Source of the DNA: Halogranum gelatinilyticum
Lineage (GTDB): Archaea > Halobacteriota > Halobacteria > Halobacteriales > Haloferacaceae
Length of the DNA: 64,000 nucleotides
Assembly (NCBI RefSeq): GCF_900103715.1
Contig: NZ_FNHL01000001.1
Location: 1,159,295-1,223,294 of the forward strand
Direction of reading: 5' to 3'
Positions 17,574 through 26,091 of this stretch are shown here, piece by piece. Made by a program: the position numbers and the translations under genes. Each line of letters starts with the position of its first letter. The first letter of the stretch is position 1. Below the pieces are notes generated by a model. That model was not told the origin of the DNA and did no database searches. It was given only the letters and a program-made list of their open reading frames with translations.

Positions 17574-19078
17574 TGTTGCTGCAGTCGCAACTGCCCACGT
17601 GGACGGCGCTCGCCCCGGTCCTCATCCTGGGCCTGACGGCGCTCGTCCTGCTCGTCTTCGACAGTATCGACTCGGACTCGACCAACAGCACGCTGCTGGC
17701 TGGGACCTCCGTCGTCGGGTCGCTCTCGTCGCTGGCCTTCGCGGCCGCGTTCCTCGTCGAAGGTACCGGCCAGGTGTCGACGGGCGGTGAGATCACCCTC
17801 TACGGTGACGCGCTCGTCGTCGACGGGATGGCCCTGTTCTTCATGGCCATCTTCGCCAGCGTCGTCGCGATGGTCTCCATCGCGAGCTACGACTATCTGC
17901 GTGAAGACCAGCACCAGGCCGAGTTCTACACGCTCGTCCTGTTCGCCGCGACGGGGATGGGCCTCATGGCCGCCGCGAACTCGCTTGCGGTGGCGTTCGT
18001 GGCACTCGAACTCGCCTCGCTGCCCTCGTACGCGCTCGTCGCGTTCCTGAAGAAGAACCGCGGTTCCGTCGAGGCAGGCCTGAAGTACTTCCTCATCGGC
18101 GCGGTCTCCTCGGCCGTCTTCGCGTTCGGTATCAGCCTCGTCTACGCGGCGACCGGCGCGCTGACGTTCAGCGGCGTCGCCGCCGGGCTCGAAAACACCG
18201 AGTACGTCGGCGTCGCCGGTCTCGGCGTGCTGATGATCGCTGGTGGCTTCGCGTACAAGACCGCCTCCGTCCCGTTCCACTTCTGGGCACCGGAGGCCTA
18301 CGAGGGTGCACCCGCACCCATCAGCGCGTTCCTCTCGTCGGCGTCGAAGGCGGCCGGCTTCGCCGTCGCCTTCCGCGTCTTCACCGAGGCGTTCGCGCTC
18401 TCGGTCATCCCGGCGGGTATCGACTGGGTGCTGCTCTTCGGCATCCTCGCCGTCGTCACGATGACGCTCGGTAACTTCGCGGCCGCGACCCAGGACAACG
18501 TCAAGCGGATGCTTGGTTACTCCTCGATCGGCCACGCGGGTTACGCGCTCATCGGTCTCGCGGCACTCTCCGCGGGGAGCGCGCAGAACGGCAACGTCCT
18601 CGGAGCCAGCATGGCTCACCTGCTCGTCTACGGCTTCATGAACACGGGTGCGTTCCTGTTCATCGCCCTGACCGAGTACTGGGACGTCGGCCGGACCTTC
18701 GAGGACTTCAACGGCCTGGCGAAACAGGCACCCGTCGCCTGCGCGGCGATGACGGTGTTCATGTTCAGCCTCGCCGGCCTGCCGCCGTTCGGCGGGTTCT
18801 TCTCGAAGTACTTCCTGTTCGCCGGTGCCATCGGTGCCGGCTTCTGGTGGCTCGCCGCCGTCGGCGCGGTCAACAGCGCGCTGTCGCTGTTCTACTACTC
18901 CCGCGTCGTCAAGGCGATGTGGATCGAAGACCCCGACGGGGAGTTCGAACTGCAGGGCCGCCCGGTCGGTCTCTACGCTGCGGTGATGGTCGCGGCACTC
19001 GGAACGCTCGTGCTCCTGCCCGGCATCGCGCCGGTCATCGAGACGGCGCAGTCCGTCGCCGCCGCACTGTTCGCGTAG
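17573..19078 (+). CDS. nuoN: NADH-quinone oxidoreductase subunit N
   Basis: A 501-residue antiporter-like subunit and last gene of the operon. Hallmarks: FVALELASLPSYALVAFLKK (glutamate), FKTASVPFHFWAPEAYEGAP-like block (here YKTASVPFHFWAPEAYEGAP), and DNVKRMLGYSSIGHAGYAL. ATG at 17573 overlaps the nuoM stop (TGATG); a GTG one codon earlier is possible. After the stop come several short T-runs (19095-19117), which probably end the operon. Confidence 0.96.
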   Translation: MLLQSQLPTWTALAPVLILGLTALVLLVFDSIDSDSTNSTLLAGTSVVGSLSSLAFAAAFLVEGTGQVSTGGEITLYGDALVVDGMALFFMAIFASVVAMVSIASYDYLREDQHQAEFYTLVLFAATGMGLMAAANSLAVAFVALELASLPSYALVAFLKKNRGSVEAGLKYFLIGAVSSAVFAFGISLVYAATGALTFSGVAAGLENTEYVGVAGLGVLMIAGGFAYKTASVPFHFWAPEAYEGAPAPISAFLSSASKAAGFAVAFRVFTEAFALSVIPAGIDWVLLFGILAVVTMTLGNFAAATQDNVKRMLGYSSIGHAGYALIGLAALSAGSAQNGNVLGASMAHLLVYGFMNTGAFLFIALTEYWDVGRTFEDFNGLAKQAPVACAAMTVFMFSLAGLPPFGGFFSKYFLFAGAIGAGFWWLAAVGAVNSALSLFYYSRVVKAMWIEDPDGEFELQGRPVGLYAAVMVAALGTLVLLPGIAPVIETAQSVAAALFA

Positions 19079-19094
19079 ACCGACTTCCGGATTT

Positions 19095-19117
19095 CTCACC
19101 GTTTCTCCGTTCTTTCA
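19095..19117 (+). terminator. T-rich terminator after nuoN
   Basis: Within 45 nt of the nuoN stop come TTTC, GTTTC, and TTCTTTC runs without a strong hairpin, as expected for archaeal T-run termination. The rest of 19079-19239 shows no gene. Confidence 0.4.
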
Positions 19118-19239
19118 CCCCCCGAGCACCGCACAGCGACGCCGAACCCCCGCGTGTGGTACCCTCACCGTCGCTGTCGCCCCGTCACCCGTGAAGCGTG
19201 GGACGGTAGGCCTTTCACTCACGAGAACGACCGAGAGAT

Positions 19240-20835
19240 ATGGTCAGCCGGTTGGTGCTTGGCTGTGGCTCCGTCGGGCACGACATCGTCGACGAGATCA
19301 CGGACCGTGGCGGCCGGGTCCACGTCATCACCGACGAGCAGAGTCGCGTCACCGCCCTCAGAGACGAGCGGGTCCGCGCGACCAACGCGGACCCGACGGA
19401 CCCGAGTGCCTACCCGGATCACACGGACGTCGTCATCGTCGCCGACGCCGACCCCGACCGCAACCGACGAGCGGCACTCGCGGCCCGCGAGCGGTATCCC
19501 GACGCGTTCATCATGGCGACGACGGGCACCGGCGCGGACGAGGAGACGAAGGCGGCCATCGCCGCCGTCGCCGACCGCGTCGTCGACCTCGAACGGACGC
19601 TCGTCGACCGTCTGCTCGACGTCACCACCGGCGACGACGCCCAGCGGATGCGGAAACTGCTCGGCGTCCTCCGAAACCTCGACGGCCCGCTGGCGGTCGT
19701 CACACACGACAACCCCGACCCCGACGCCATCGCGAGTGCCCTCGCGTTGACGAAGGTCGCCGAGTCGGTCGGCGTCGACGCCAACGCCTGCTACTTCGGC
19801 GACATCAGCCACCAGGAGAACCGCGCGCTCGTCAACCTACTCGACATCGGGATGACGCGGCTCAACCGCGAGACGGCCGTCCAGAACTACGCTGGTGTCG
19901 CGCTCGTCGACCACTCGCGGCCCGGCGTCAACGACGGGCTTCCGACCGACACCGTCATCGACATCGTCGTCGACCACCATCCGCCGCGAGCACCGGTCGA
20001 GGCGCGCTTCGTCGACCTCCGGAGCGACGTGGGGGCGACGAGCACGCTCTTGGCCAAATATCTGAGCTTCTTCGGCATCACGCCCGACCGGACGGTGGCG
20101 ACGGCACTGCTCTACGGCATCCGCGTCGACACCAAGGAGTTCACGCGCGAGGTCTCCGCGAGCGACTTCGAGGCCGCCGCGTTCCTCCGTGAGTACGCCG
20201 ACGAGGGGGTGCTCGACCGTGTCGAGGCACCGAGCGTCAGCCCCGACACCTTCGAGACCATCGCCCGAGCCATCCGGAACCGGGAGGTCCGCGGCGAGGC
20301 ACTGGCCTCGTCCGTCGGCGAGATCCGCGACCGCGACGCGCTCGCCCAAGCCGCCGACCGCCTCCTGAACATGGAGGGGGTGACGACGACGCTCGTCTAC
20401 GGTTTCATGGACGGCACCGTCTACGCCTCCGGCCGAGCGCGCGGCGCGGACCTCGACCTCGGCGAGACGCTCAGAGACGCCTTCGACCAGATCGGCAGCG
20501 CGGGCGGCCACGCCGACATGGCGGGGGCACAGATTCCGCTCGGCATCCTCGGCGAGGTCGGTGGCGACTCGTCGGACTCGCTCGCGGACGTCGTCCGCGA
20601 GAGTATCTCCGGGCGGTTCTTCGAGACGCTTCCCGACGCACCCGCGGCCCCGGCACTCGGTGACGACCTCGCACGGGAGGTGCCGGGACTCGACCTGTCG
20701 GCAGTGGAGAGCGAACCGGCGAGCGACCCGGAGACAGAGGCGGAGCCGGCGGAAGCAGACGACTTCGAGACGGACGAGGAGGATGGCAGCACCGACGAGA
20801 CGAGCGCGGTCGACCAGGGAGAGCCGGACGCGTGA
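19240..20835 (+). CDS. DHH family phosphoesterase with N-terminal TrkA-N (RCK) domain
   Basis: A 531-residue fusion. Residues 1-125 form a TrkA-N Rossmann domain (LVLGCGSVGHDIVDEI, GCGSVG at 8-13). Residues 145-330 are a DHH phosphoesterase: THDNPDPDAIASA (H156, D160, D162), ALVDHSRPG, and VDHHPPR (D245, H246, H247). A DHHA1 domain follows with GGHADMAGAQIPLG near 485-500, then an acidic tail of about 70 residues. DHH-DHHA1 proteins hydrolyse nanoRNA, pAp or cyclic di-AMP. The nucleotide/K+-sensing RCK domain suggests regulation by a ligand. Its stop overlaps a possible GTG start of the next gene. Confidence 0.88.
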   Translation: MVSRLVLGCGSVGHDIVDEITDRGGRVHVITDEQSRVTALRDERVRATNADPTDPSAYPDHTDVVIVADADPDRNRRAALAARERYPDAFIMATTGTGADEETKAAIAAVADRVVDLERTLVDRLLDVTTGDDAQRMRKLLGVLRNLDGPLAVVTHDNPDPDAIASALALTKVAESVGVDANACYFGDISHQENRALVNLLDIGMTRLNRETAVQNYAGVALVDHSRPGVNDGLPTDTVIDIVVDHHPPRAPVEARFVDLRSDVGATSTLLAKYLSFFGITPDRTVATALLYGIRVDTKEFTREVSASDFEAAAFLREYADEGVLDRVEAPSVSPDTFETIARAIRNREVRGEALASSVGEIRDRDALAQAADRLLNMEGVTTTLVYGFMDGTVYASGRARGADLDLGETLRDAFDQIGSAGGHADMAGAQIPLGILGEVGGDSSDSLADVVRESISGRFFETLPDAPAAPALGDDLAREVPGLDLSAVESEPASDPETEAEPAEADDFETDEEDGSTDETSAVDQGEPDA

Positions 20836-20885
20836 CTCGTGGGACGGACACCAACCTTTTGCTACCGAGCGACGTAGCGGCGACA

Positions 20886-21668
20886 ATGAGCGGGAAAGCC
20901 ACAGTGAAAGAGTATATGACGAGAGACGTCCAGACCGTCTCCCCGGACGATACGGTCTCGGACGTCGCCCGCCGTATCGTCGAAAGCGACGGACACAACG
21001 GCTTTCCCGTCTGTCAGGGACGGCGCGTCGAGGGGTTCGTGACCGCCCGCGACCTCCTCTTGGCGGACGACGAGGCACCGATCTTCACCGTGATGACGAA
21101 CGACCTCGTCGTCGCTCACCCCGAGATGAAGGTCACCGACGCCGCCCGCGTCATCCTCCGGTCGGGCATCCAGAAACTGCCCGTCGTCGACGACGCGTCG
21201 AATCTCGTCGGCATCATCTCGAACACGGATGTAGTTCGTTCACAGATCGAACGAGCCACGCCCGAGAAGGTCGGCAAACTGATGCGGACGCTCGAGCAGA
21301 TTCACGGTATCAACGTCACCCAGGAGAAGCGGAAAGTGAAACTCGCGGACCTCATCCCGACGCAGGCGCGGGTCTACGCCGACGAACTGGAGGGGCGACA
21401 GTACGAACTCGAACGCGGTCTCGCCGAACCGCTCGTCGTCATCGACAACGAACGGACACTCCTGCTCGCCGACGGCCACCACCGCGTGATGGCGGCGCAC
21501 CGCCTCGGTATCGAGGAGATGGAGGCGTCCGTCATCGTCGTCGACGCCGATGTCGAACTCGGGATGGAGCGAACCGCCGAGAAGGAGGGACTGCACTCCA
21601 TCGAAGACATCTCCGTCGTCGACTACGCCCGTCATCCGCTCGTCGAGAAGACGAAGCGGTTCCAGTGA
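20886..21668 (+). CDS. CBS-domain protein with C-terminal ParB/sulfiredoxin-like domain
   Basis: A 260-residue protein. Two CBS motifs occupy about residues 1-120 (VKEYMTRDVQTVSPDDT; later VMTNDLVVAHPEMKVTDAAR), so it probably senses an adenine nucleotide. The C-terminal part (about 145-260) contains LLLADGHHRVMAAHRLGIEE, the GxHRxxA motif of ParB-like/sulfiredoxin-fold nucleoside-triphosphate-binding domains. Similar proteins are serine kinases using ADP or ATP, or partition-like proteins. ATG 20886 is chosen because ACCTTTTGC at 20854-20862 gives a leaderless promoter; a GTG at 20832 overlapping the previous stop is the alternative. Confidence 0.8.
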   Translation: MSGKATVKEYMTRDVQTVSPDDTVSDVARRIVESDGHNGFPVCQGRRVEGFVTARDLLLADDEAPIFTVMTNDLVVAHPEMKVTDAARVILRSGIQKLPVVDDASNLVGIISNTDVVRSQIERATPEKVGKLMRTLEQIHGINVTQEKRKVKLADLIPTQARVYADELEGRQYELERGLAEPLVVIDNERTLLLADGHHRVMAAHRLGIEEMEASVIVVDADVELGMERTAEKEGLHSIEDISVVDYARHPLVEKTKRFQ

Positions 21669-21746
21669 GCGGGCAGTCGGCCCGTTTCGTTCCAGTAGCT
21701 GACTAGTCGAACCGTTTAGGTGACAGCCGAGCGACTGCCTCAGCCA

Positions 21747-22157
21747 ATGGCCCTCGCTATCGACTTCGCTCGGTTCCTCCTCCTCGGTCTCGTCGTCGGC
21801 CTCGTCGGAACCGTCGCCCGCGACGGTCTCTCCGCGCTGTCTCGACGGACACTCGTCGGCTGGTGTGGTCTCGTCATCGTCCTCGTGGGGTTCCTGCTCG
21901 TCACGTCGCCGCGGGAGCTTCGGGACACCGGACTGCAACTCGTCGTCGTCCTGTTTCTGGCGACCGCCTTCTGGGTCTACTACGACGGCCTGGAGCGTCT
22001 CGGGAACCTCGAAGCGTCCCTGTGGGCACTCGTCGTCCTCTGTCTCGGCGGCCTGTCGCTGTTCAGCGTCGGCTACACTGTCGCCGCTGTCGTCGCCACC
22101 GCGGGCTATGTCGTTCGGACGCGAGTCGTCAGTGGGACCAGCGACCCGGCCGCGTGA
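21747..22157 (+). CDS. Four-helix membrane protein, unknown
   Basis: A 136-residue protein made almost entirely of four hydrophobic helices (about 5-25, 35-55, 65-85, 95-120), with short charged loops such as SALSRRT and SPRELRDTG. I recognise no family. ATG 21747 follows a TATA-like GTTTAGG at 21714-21720 by about 30 nt; a GTG at 21720 in frame would overlap that element. It lies upstream of the ABC genes in the same direction, separated by 48 nt. Confidence 0.65.
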   Translation: MALAIDFARFLLLGLVVGLVGTVARDGLSALSRRTLVGWCGLVIVLVGFLLVTSPRELRDTGLQLVVVLFLATAFWVYYDGLERLGNLEASLWALVVLCLGGLSLFSVGYTVAAVVATAGYVVRTRVVSGTSDPAA

Positions 22158-22205
22158 GAGGCGACCGACAGAAGCGTTAACCGCGGTCCACCCGCAGAGA
22201 CGACA

Positions 22206-23294
22206 ATGTCACAGCCCTCCACGACGACCGACCGCGGCGAGGGAGGTGAGTCGCCGCCGACGGCCGACGCGACGCCCGCCGTCTCGGTGCGGAACCTCAC
22301 CAAACGCTACGGCGACCTCGTCGCCGTCGACGACGTCTCGCTCGACGTCGAACCCGGCACCGTCGTCGGCCTGCTCGGCCCGAACGGCGCGGGCAAGACG
22401 ACGCTCATCAAGTCGATGCTCGGGCTGGTCGTTCCCTCCACTGGCACCGTCCACATCGGCGACGTCGACGTCCACGCGGACCCGGCGACGGCCTACCGAC
22501 ACGTCGGCGCGATGCTCGAAGGCGCGCGCAACGTCTACTGGCGACTCACCGTCCGCGAGAACCTCAACTTCTTCGCGGGTCTCTCGGGACAGTCACCGAA
22601 GGACGTCCGCGACCGTCACGACCGTTTGCTCGAACAGTTCGGCCTGACCGACAAGGCCGACGTCGCGGTCAACGACCTCTCACGCGGCATGAAACAGAAG
22701 GTCGCCCTGGCCTGTACCCTCTCGCGGGACGTCGACGTGGCCTTCCTCGACGAGCCGACGCTCGGTCTCGACGTGGAGAGTTCGGTCGACCTCCGCCGGG
22801 AACTCCGGCGACTCGCCGACGACGAGGCGATGACGGTCGTCCTCTCCAGTCACGACATGGACGTCATCGAGGCCGTCTGCGACCGGGTCGTCATCGTCAA
22901 CGAGGGGCGCGTCGTCGCCGACGACACCGTCGACGACCTCGTCGGTCTCTTCCGGACCCAGAGCTACCGGATCGCACTCGCGGGCGAGCCGTCGGCGTCG
23001 CTGCGCGAGCGGCTCGACAGCGCGTACGACGTCACCGGCTGGCAGCCCGCGAACGGTCCCGGCGAGACCGTGACGTTCGAGGTGACGCTCGCCGACGGGA
23101 GCGAACTGCACGCGCTCCTCGGCGACGTGCTCGACGCGGGCTGTGTCGTCCACGACGTGACCTCCCTCGAACCGGACCTCGAAGACGCCTTCCTGGGACT
23201 GACCGAGCGGCGGGGCGAGTCGGGTGCTGCCGCCGGGGCTGCCGCGAACGGCGAGCACGGGGCGACGGAGAGTCGCAGGGAGCGTGAGCCCTGA
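22206..23294 (+). CDS. ABC transporter ATP-binding protein
   Basis: A 362-residue ATPase. Walker A GPNGAGKT at 58-65, signature LSRGMKQK, Walker B VAFLDEPTLGLD and the switch SSHDMDVIE are all intact. A C-terminal domain of about 100 residues with a Gly/Ala-rich tail follows, as in DrrA/CcmA-type exporters. The permease start overlaps its stop (TGATG), so this is a two-gene exporter of the ABC-2 type for an unknown substrate (drug, lipid or polysaccharide). A possible promoter, GCGTTAACC, lies at 22174-22182. Confidence 0.92.
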   Translation: MSQPSTTTDRGEGGESPPTADATPAVSVRNLTKRYGDLVAVDDVSLDVEPGTVVGLLGPNGAGKTTLIKSMLGLVVPSTGTVHIGDVDVHADPATAYRHVGAMLEGARNVYWRLTVRENLNFFAGLSGQSPKDVRDRHDRLLEQFGLTDKADVAVNDLSRGMKQKVALACTLSRDVDVAFLDEPTLGLDVESSVDLRRELRRLADDEAMTVVLSSHDMDVIEAVCDRVVIVNEGRVVADDTVDDLVGLFRTQSYRIALAGEPSASLRERLDSAYDVTGWQPANGPGETVTFEVTLADGSELHALLGDVLDAGCVVHDVTSLEPDLEDAFLGLTERRGESGAAAGAAANGEHGATESRREREP

Positions 23295-24064
23295 TGCGGA
23301 CGACGACGCTCGTCCGTGCGGTCGCCCGCAAGCAGTTCATCCTCTTGACGCGCTATCCGTTGAACACGGCCTCCCAGATCGTCGGTCTCTACATCTTCTT
23401 CGCGCTCATCTTCTTCGGCGGCCAGGCCGTCGCGGGGGCGGCCATCGACGACAGCCTCGCGGGGCTGGTCGTCGGCTTCTTCCTCTATACGATGGCCTTC
23501 ACCGCTTTCGCGGGCCTCTCGTGGGCCATCACCCGCGAGGCCCAGTGGGGGACGCTCGAACAGCTCTATATGTCGCCGTACGGCTTCGGGCAGGTGATGG
23601 CCGTCCGCGTCGGCGTCAACCTCCTCGTCAGCCTGTTCTACGGCGCGACGATCCTCGTACTGATGCTCCTGACGACCGGGCAGTCGCTGACGGTCGACGT
23701 CGTCACCGTCGTCCCGGTCGTCCTCCTGACGCTCGCCTCCGCCGTCGGCGTGGGCTTCGTCTTCGGCGGGCTGGCACTCGTCTACAAACGCATCGAGAAC
23801 GTCTTCCAGCTGACGCAGTTCGGCTTCATCATCCTCATCGCGGCCCCCATCGACCAGTATCCGCTGTTGGCGGCTCTGCCGCTCGCACAGGGAAGTCATC
23901 TGCTGCAGGAGGCGATGCAGGGAGGCGTTCGTCTCTGGGCGTTCGCGCCGAGTGAGCTGGCGACGCTCGTGGCGACGGCGGTCGGCTACAGCGTCGTGGG
24001 CTATCTGGTCTTCCTGCGCGCCAGCGACCGCGCGCGGCGCGACGGAGCACTCGGCCAGTATTAG
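23294..24064 (+). CDS. ABC-2 type transporter permease
   Basis: A 256-residue membrane protein with six helices. AITREAQWGTLEQLYMSPYG in the first third is the conserved cytoplasmic element of ABC-2 permeases, and FVFGGLALVYKRIENVFQLT the second. It partners the ATPase encoded just upstream with a 1-nt overlap. The transported substrate cannot be deduced. Its stop is 12 bp from the converging gene at 24076. Confidence 0.9.
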   Translation: MRTTTLVRAVARKQFILLTRYPLNTASQIVGLYIFFALIFFGGQAVAGAAIDDSLAGLVVGFFLYTMAFTAFAGLSWAITREAQWGTLEQLYMSPYGFGQVMAVRVGVNLLVSLFYGATILVLMLLTTGQSLTVDVVTVVPVVLLTLASAVGVGFVFGGLALVYKRIENVFQLTQFGFIILIAAPIDQYPLLAALPLAQGSHLLQEAMQGGVRLWAFAPSELATLVATAVGYSVVGYLVFLRASDRARRDGALGQY

Positions 24065-24075
24065 CTCAGTTCAGT

Positions 24076-24306
24076 TCAGTTCTCGACGTCGAACTCGGAC
24101 TGCCACGAGTCGACGAGCGCGCGGGCGAGTTCCTCGTTGTCGGCGCGTTCGTGGCGGTAGAGCTGGCCGTCCGGGGCCTGAAACAGGCGGTCGAGCCGGA
24201 CCGTACAGCTCCCGTCGTGACGGCGTCGCAGTCGGATGGTCGCGTTCCCGTCGGAGCGTTCCCACTCCGTCGTCGTCTCGTCGAGTGTCGACTCTGTCCA
24301 CGTCAT
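24076..24306 (-). CDS. Small conserved haloarchaeal protein (DUF7543-like)
   Basis: A 76-residue protein starting MTWTESTLDETTTEWERSDG, followed by a short basic strand (ATIRLRRRHDG), a strand-rich centre and a C-terminal helix (NEELARALVDSWQSEFDVE). It looks like a small alpha/beta domain with no membrane segment or metal motif. Longer in-frame starts upstream translate into Arg/Ser-rich sequence typical of non-coding frames and were rejected. No function known; the DUF number is from memory. Confidence 0.65.
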   Translation of the reverse strand: MTWTESTLDETTTEWERSDGNATIRLRRRHDGSCTVRLDRLFQAPDGQLYRHERADNEELARALVDSWQSEFDVEN

Positions 24307-24382
24307 ACGCGGGGTTGGAACCGGCGGATAAAGGCTTCTGGTGTTTCCTGCGTTTCTGCCGCGTTGACAGCGACGCCCGGGC

Positions 24383-24544
24383 TCAGGCCTGCTCGGCGAG
24401 CGGGCTCTCGGTGCCGCCGCACGCCGGACAGACCGCGTAGCCGAGTCGGTCGTAGTCGACGCTGACCGTCGTCGCCACGGTGCCACAGCTGTGGCATTCG
24501 AAGCCGTCGTCGTCGTGCTCCCATTCGAAGTCCACGAAGTCCAT
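24383..24544 (-). CDS. Zinc-ribbon mini-protein
   Basis: A 53-residue protein, below usual ORF cut-offs. It starts MDFVDFEWEHDDDGF and carries two CxxC knuckles (ECHSCGTVATT and AVCPACGGTES), so it is a rubredoxin-like or ribbon zinc-binding domain. Stand-alone zinc ribbons are plentiful in haloarchaea, and many affect motility, biofilm or transcription by unknown routes. It is transcribed in the same direction as the gene at 24076, 76 nt upstream, and may be co-transcribed. Confidence 0.7.
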   Translation of the reverse strand: MDFVDFEWEHDDDGFECHSCGTVATTVSVDYDRLGYAVCPACGGTESPLAEQA

Positions 24545-24699
24545 GTATGCTACCACGGAACATACGCTATTAACTAAGCTGTGCTTACGAGGCCTCAACG
24601 GCCGATTGAGGGGGCTGACAGCCACACCGACGGCGGCGACAGGACCTCCGAGACGGCCGGGACCGATGGCGTTATTCGCGCGCCACCGAAGGCACGAAC

Positions 24700-26031
24700 G
24701 TGCCAGTCGAGAACTCACGCCGGGCGCTCGCCGTCGTCTTCGGTATCGTCTTCATCGACCTGCTCGGCTTCGGAATCCTCATCCCCGTCATCCCGCTCTA
24801 CGCGCTGAACTTCGGCGCGACGGAGTTCGTCGGCAGTCTGCTCATCGCCTCCTACTCGGCCATGCAGTTCCTCGCGGCTCCCTTCCTGGGGCGGCTCTCG
24901 GACGCCCGCGGCCGCCGTCCCGTCCTCCTCCTCTCGCTTCTGGGCAGCGTCATCGCGTGGACCATGTTCGGTCTCGCAGGGTCGCTCGCGGTGCTCTTCG
25001 CCGCGCGGATGCTCGCCGGGGCGATGGGTGGCAACATCGCCACCGCACAGGCCTACATCGCCGACATCACGCCACCCGAAGACCGCGCGAAAGGGCTCGG
25101 GCTCCTCGGGGCAGCGTTCGGGCTGGGGTTCGTCTTCGGGCCCGCCCTGGGCGGCTTCTTCGCCAGCGCGCCCGTCGTCGAGGCGGCTCGGAGCCTGCTC
25201 CCGGCCGCCGTCCCAGTCTCCGAGTTCACGCTGCCGAGTTTCGCCGCAGCCGTCATCACCGCCAGCAATCTGGTTCTCGCCTTCTTCGTCCTCCCCGAGT
25301 CGCGGCCGCCGAGCGAGCGGACGCCCGCGACGGAGCAAGAGCGGGAGTCACGGCTGGCGATGCTCAAGGACGCGCTGACGACGAAGGGTCTCGGGACGCT
25401 CGTCGTCGCCTTCTTCCTCGTCTCCTTCGCCTTCTCGGCACTGGAAAGCCAGTTCATCTTCCTGACGAACGACCAGTACGGCTACGGTGCGACGCAGAAC
25501 GCGATCCTCCTGACCTACATCGGCGTCGTCCTCGCGGTCGTCCAGGGCGGGTTCATCGGTCCGCTGACCGAACGCTTCGGCGAGTACCACCTCGCCATCG
25601 GCGGTGCGGCGATTCAGGTACTCACGCTCGCGGCCGTCCCGTTCGCCCCGCGGCTCGGCGCGTTCCTGCCCGCAGTCGGTCCCGTCACGGACCTATTACC
25701 GACGTTGCCGCCGGGCGTCGTCGCGTTACTCATCGTCCTCACGCCGCTCTCCGTCGGCAACGCGGTCACGAACGTCTCGTTGAACACGCTCGTCTCGCGG
25801 GCGGCCAGTGCCGACGACCAGGGCGGCGCGTTCGGTCTCACACAGAGTGCCGGTAGTCTCGCGCGGACGTTCGGCCCGGCGCTCGCCGGAGGACTCTACA
25901 CGGCCGTCGGCTTCTGGTCGCCGTTCGTCGCCGGTGGGCTCCTGATGCTCCCCATCGTCGCCCTGCTGCTCTCGGGCGACCGTGCGGCACTGACGCCGCC
26001 GGAGCGCGATGCCGACGGCAACGCCGAGTAG
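24700..26031 (+). CDS. MFS transporter, TetA-type drug:H+ antiporter family
   Basis: A 443-residue transporter with 12 predicted helices. The first helix IVFIDLLGFGILIPVIPLYA is characteristic of DHA1 exporters; GRLSDARGRRPVLL is motif A and LGAAFGLGFVFGPALGG is motif C, which marks antiporters. A probable efflux pump of unknown substrate. The start is GTG at 24700 (MPVENSRR), giving the normal short N-terminus before helix 1. It is divergent from the zinc-ribbon gene. Confidence 0.88.
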   Translation: MPVENSRRALAVVFGIVFIDLLGFGILIPVIPLYALNFGATEFVGSLLIASYSAMQFLAAPFLGRLSDARGRRPVLLLSLLGSVIAWTMFGLAGSLAVLFAARMLAGAMGGNIATAQAYIADITPPEDRAKGLGLLGAAFGLGFVFGPALGGFFASAPVVEAARSLLPAAVPVSEFTLPSFAAAVITASNLVLAFFVLPESRPPSERTPATEQERESRLAMLKDALTTKGLGTLVVAFFLVSFAFSALESQFIFLTNDQYGYGATQNAILLTYIGVVLAVVQGGFIGPLTERFGEYHLAIGGAAIQVLTLAAVPFAPRLGAFLPAVGPVTDLLPTLPPGVVALLIVLTPLSVGNAVTNVSLNTLVSRAASADDQGGAFGLTQSAGSLARTFGPALAGGLYTAVGFWSPFVAGGLLMLPIVALLLSGDRAALTPPERDADGNAE

Positions 26032-26091
26032 CGTCGGCCGCCGTCCGAACCGGCGATACGTATTTGTGTCTCGACTCATTTCTCTTCAACC

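Noticed and set aside
24064-24084. CAGTT repeated three times between converging genes
   Set aside because: A 15-bp microrepeat in a 12-bp to 20-bp spacer; nothing else supports a function.
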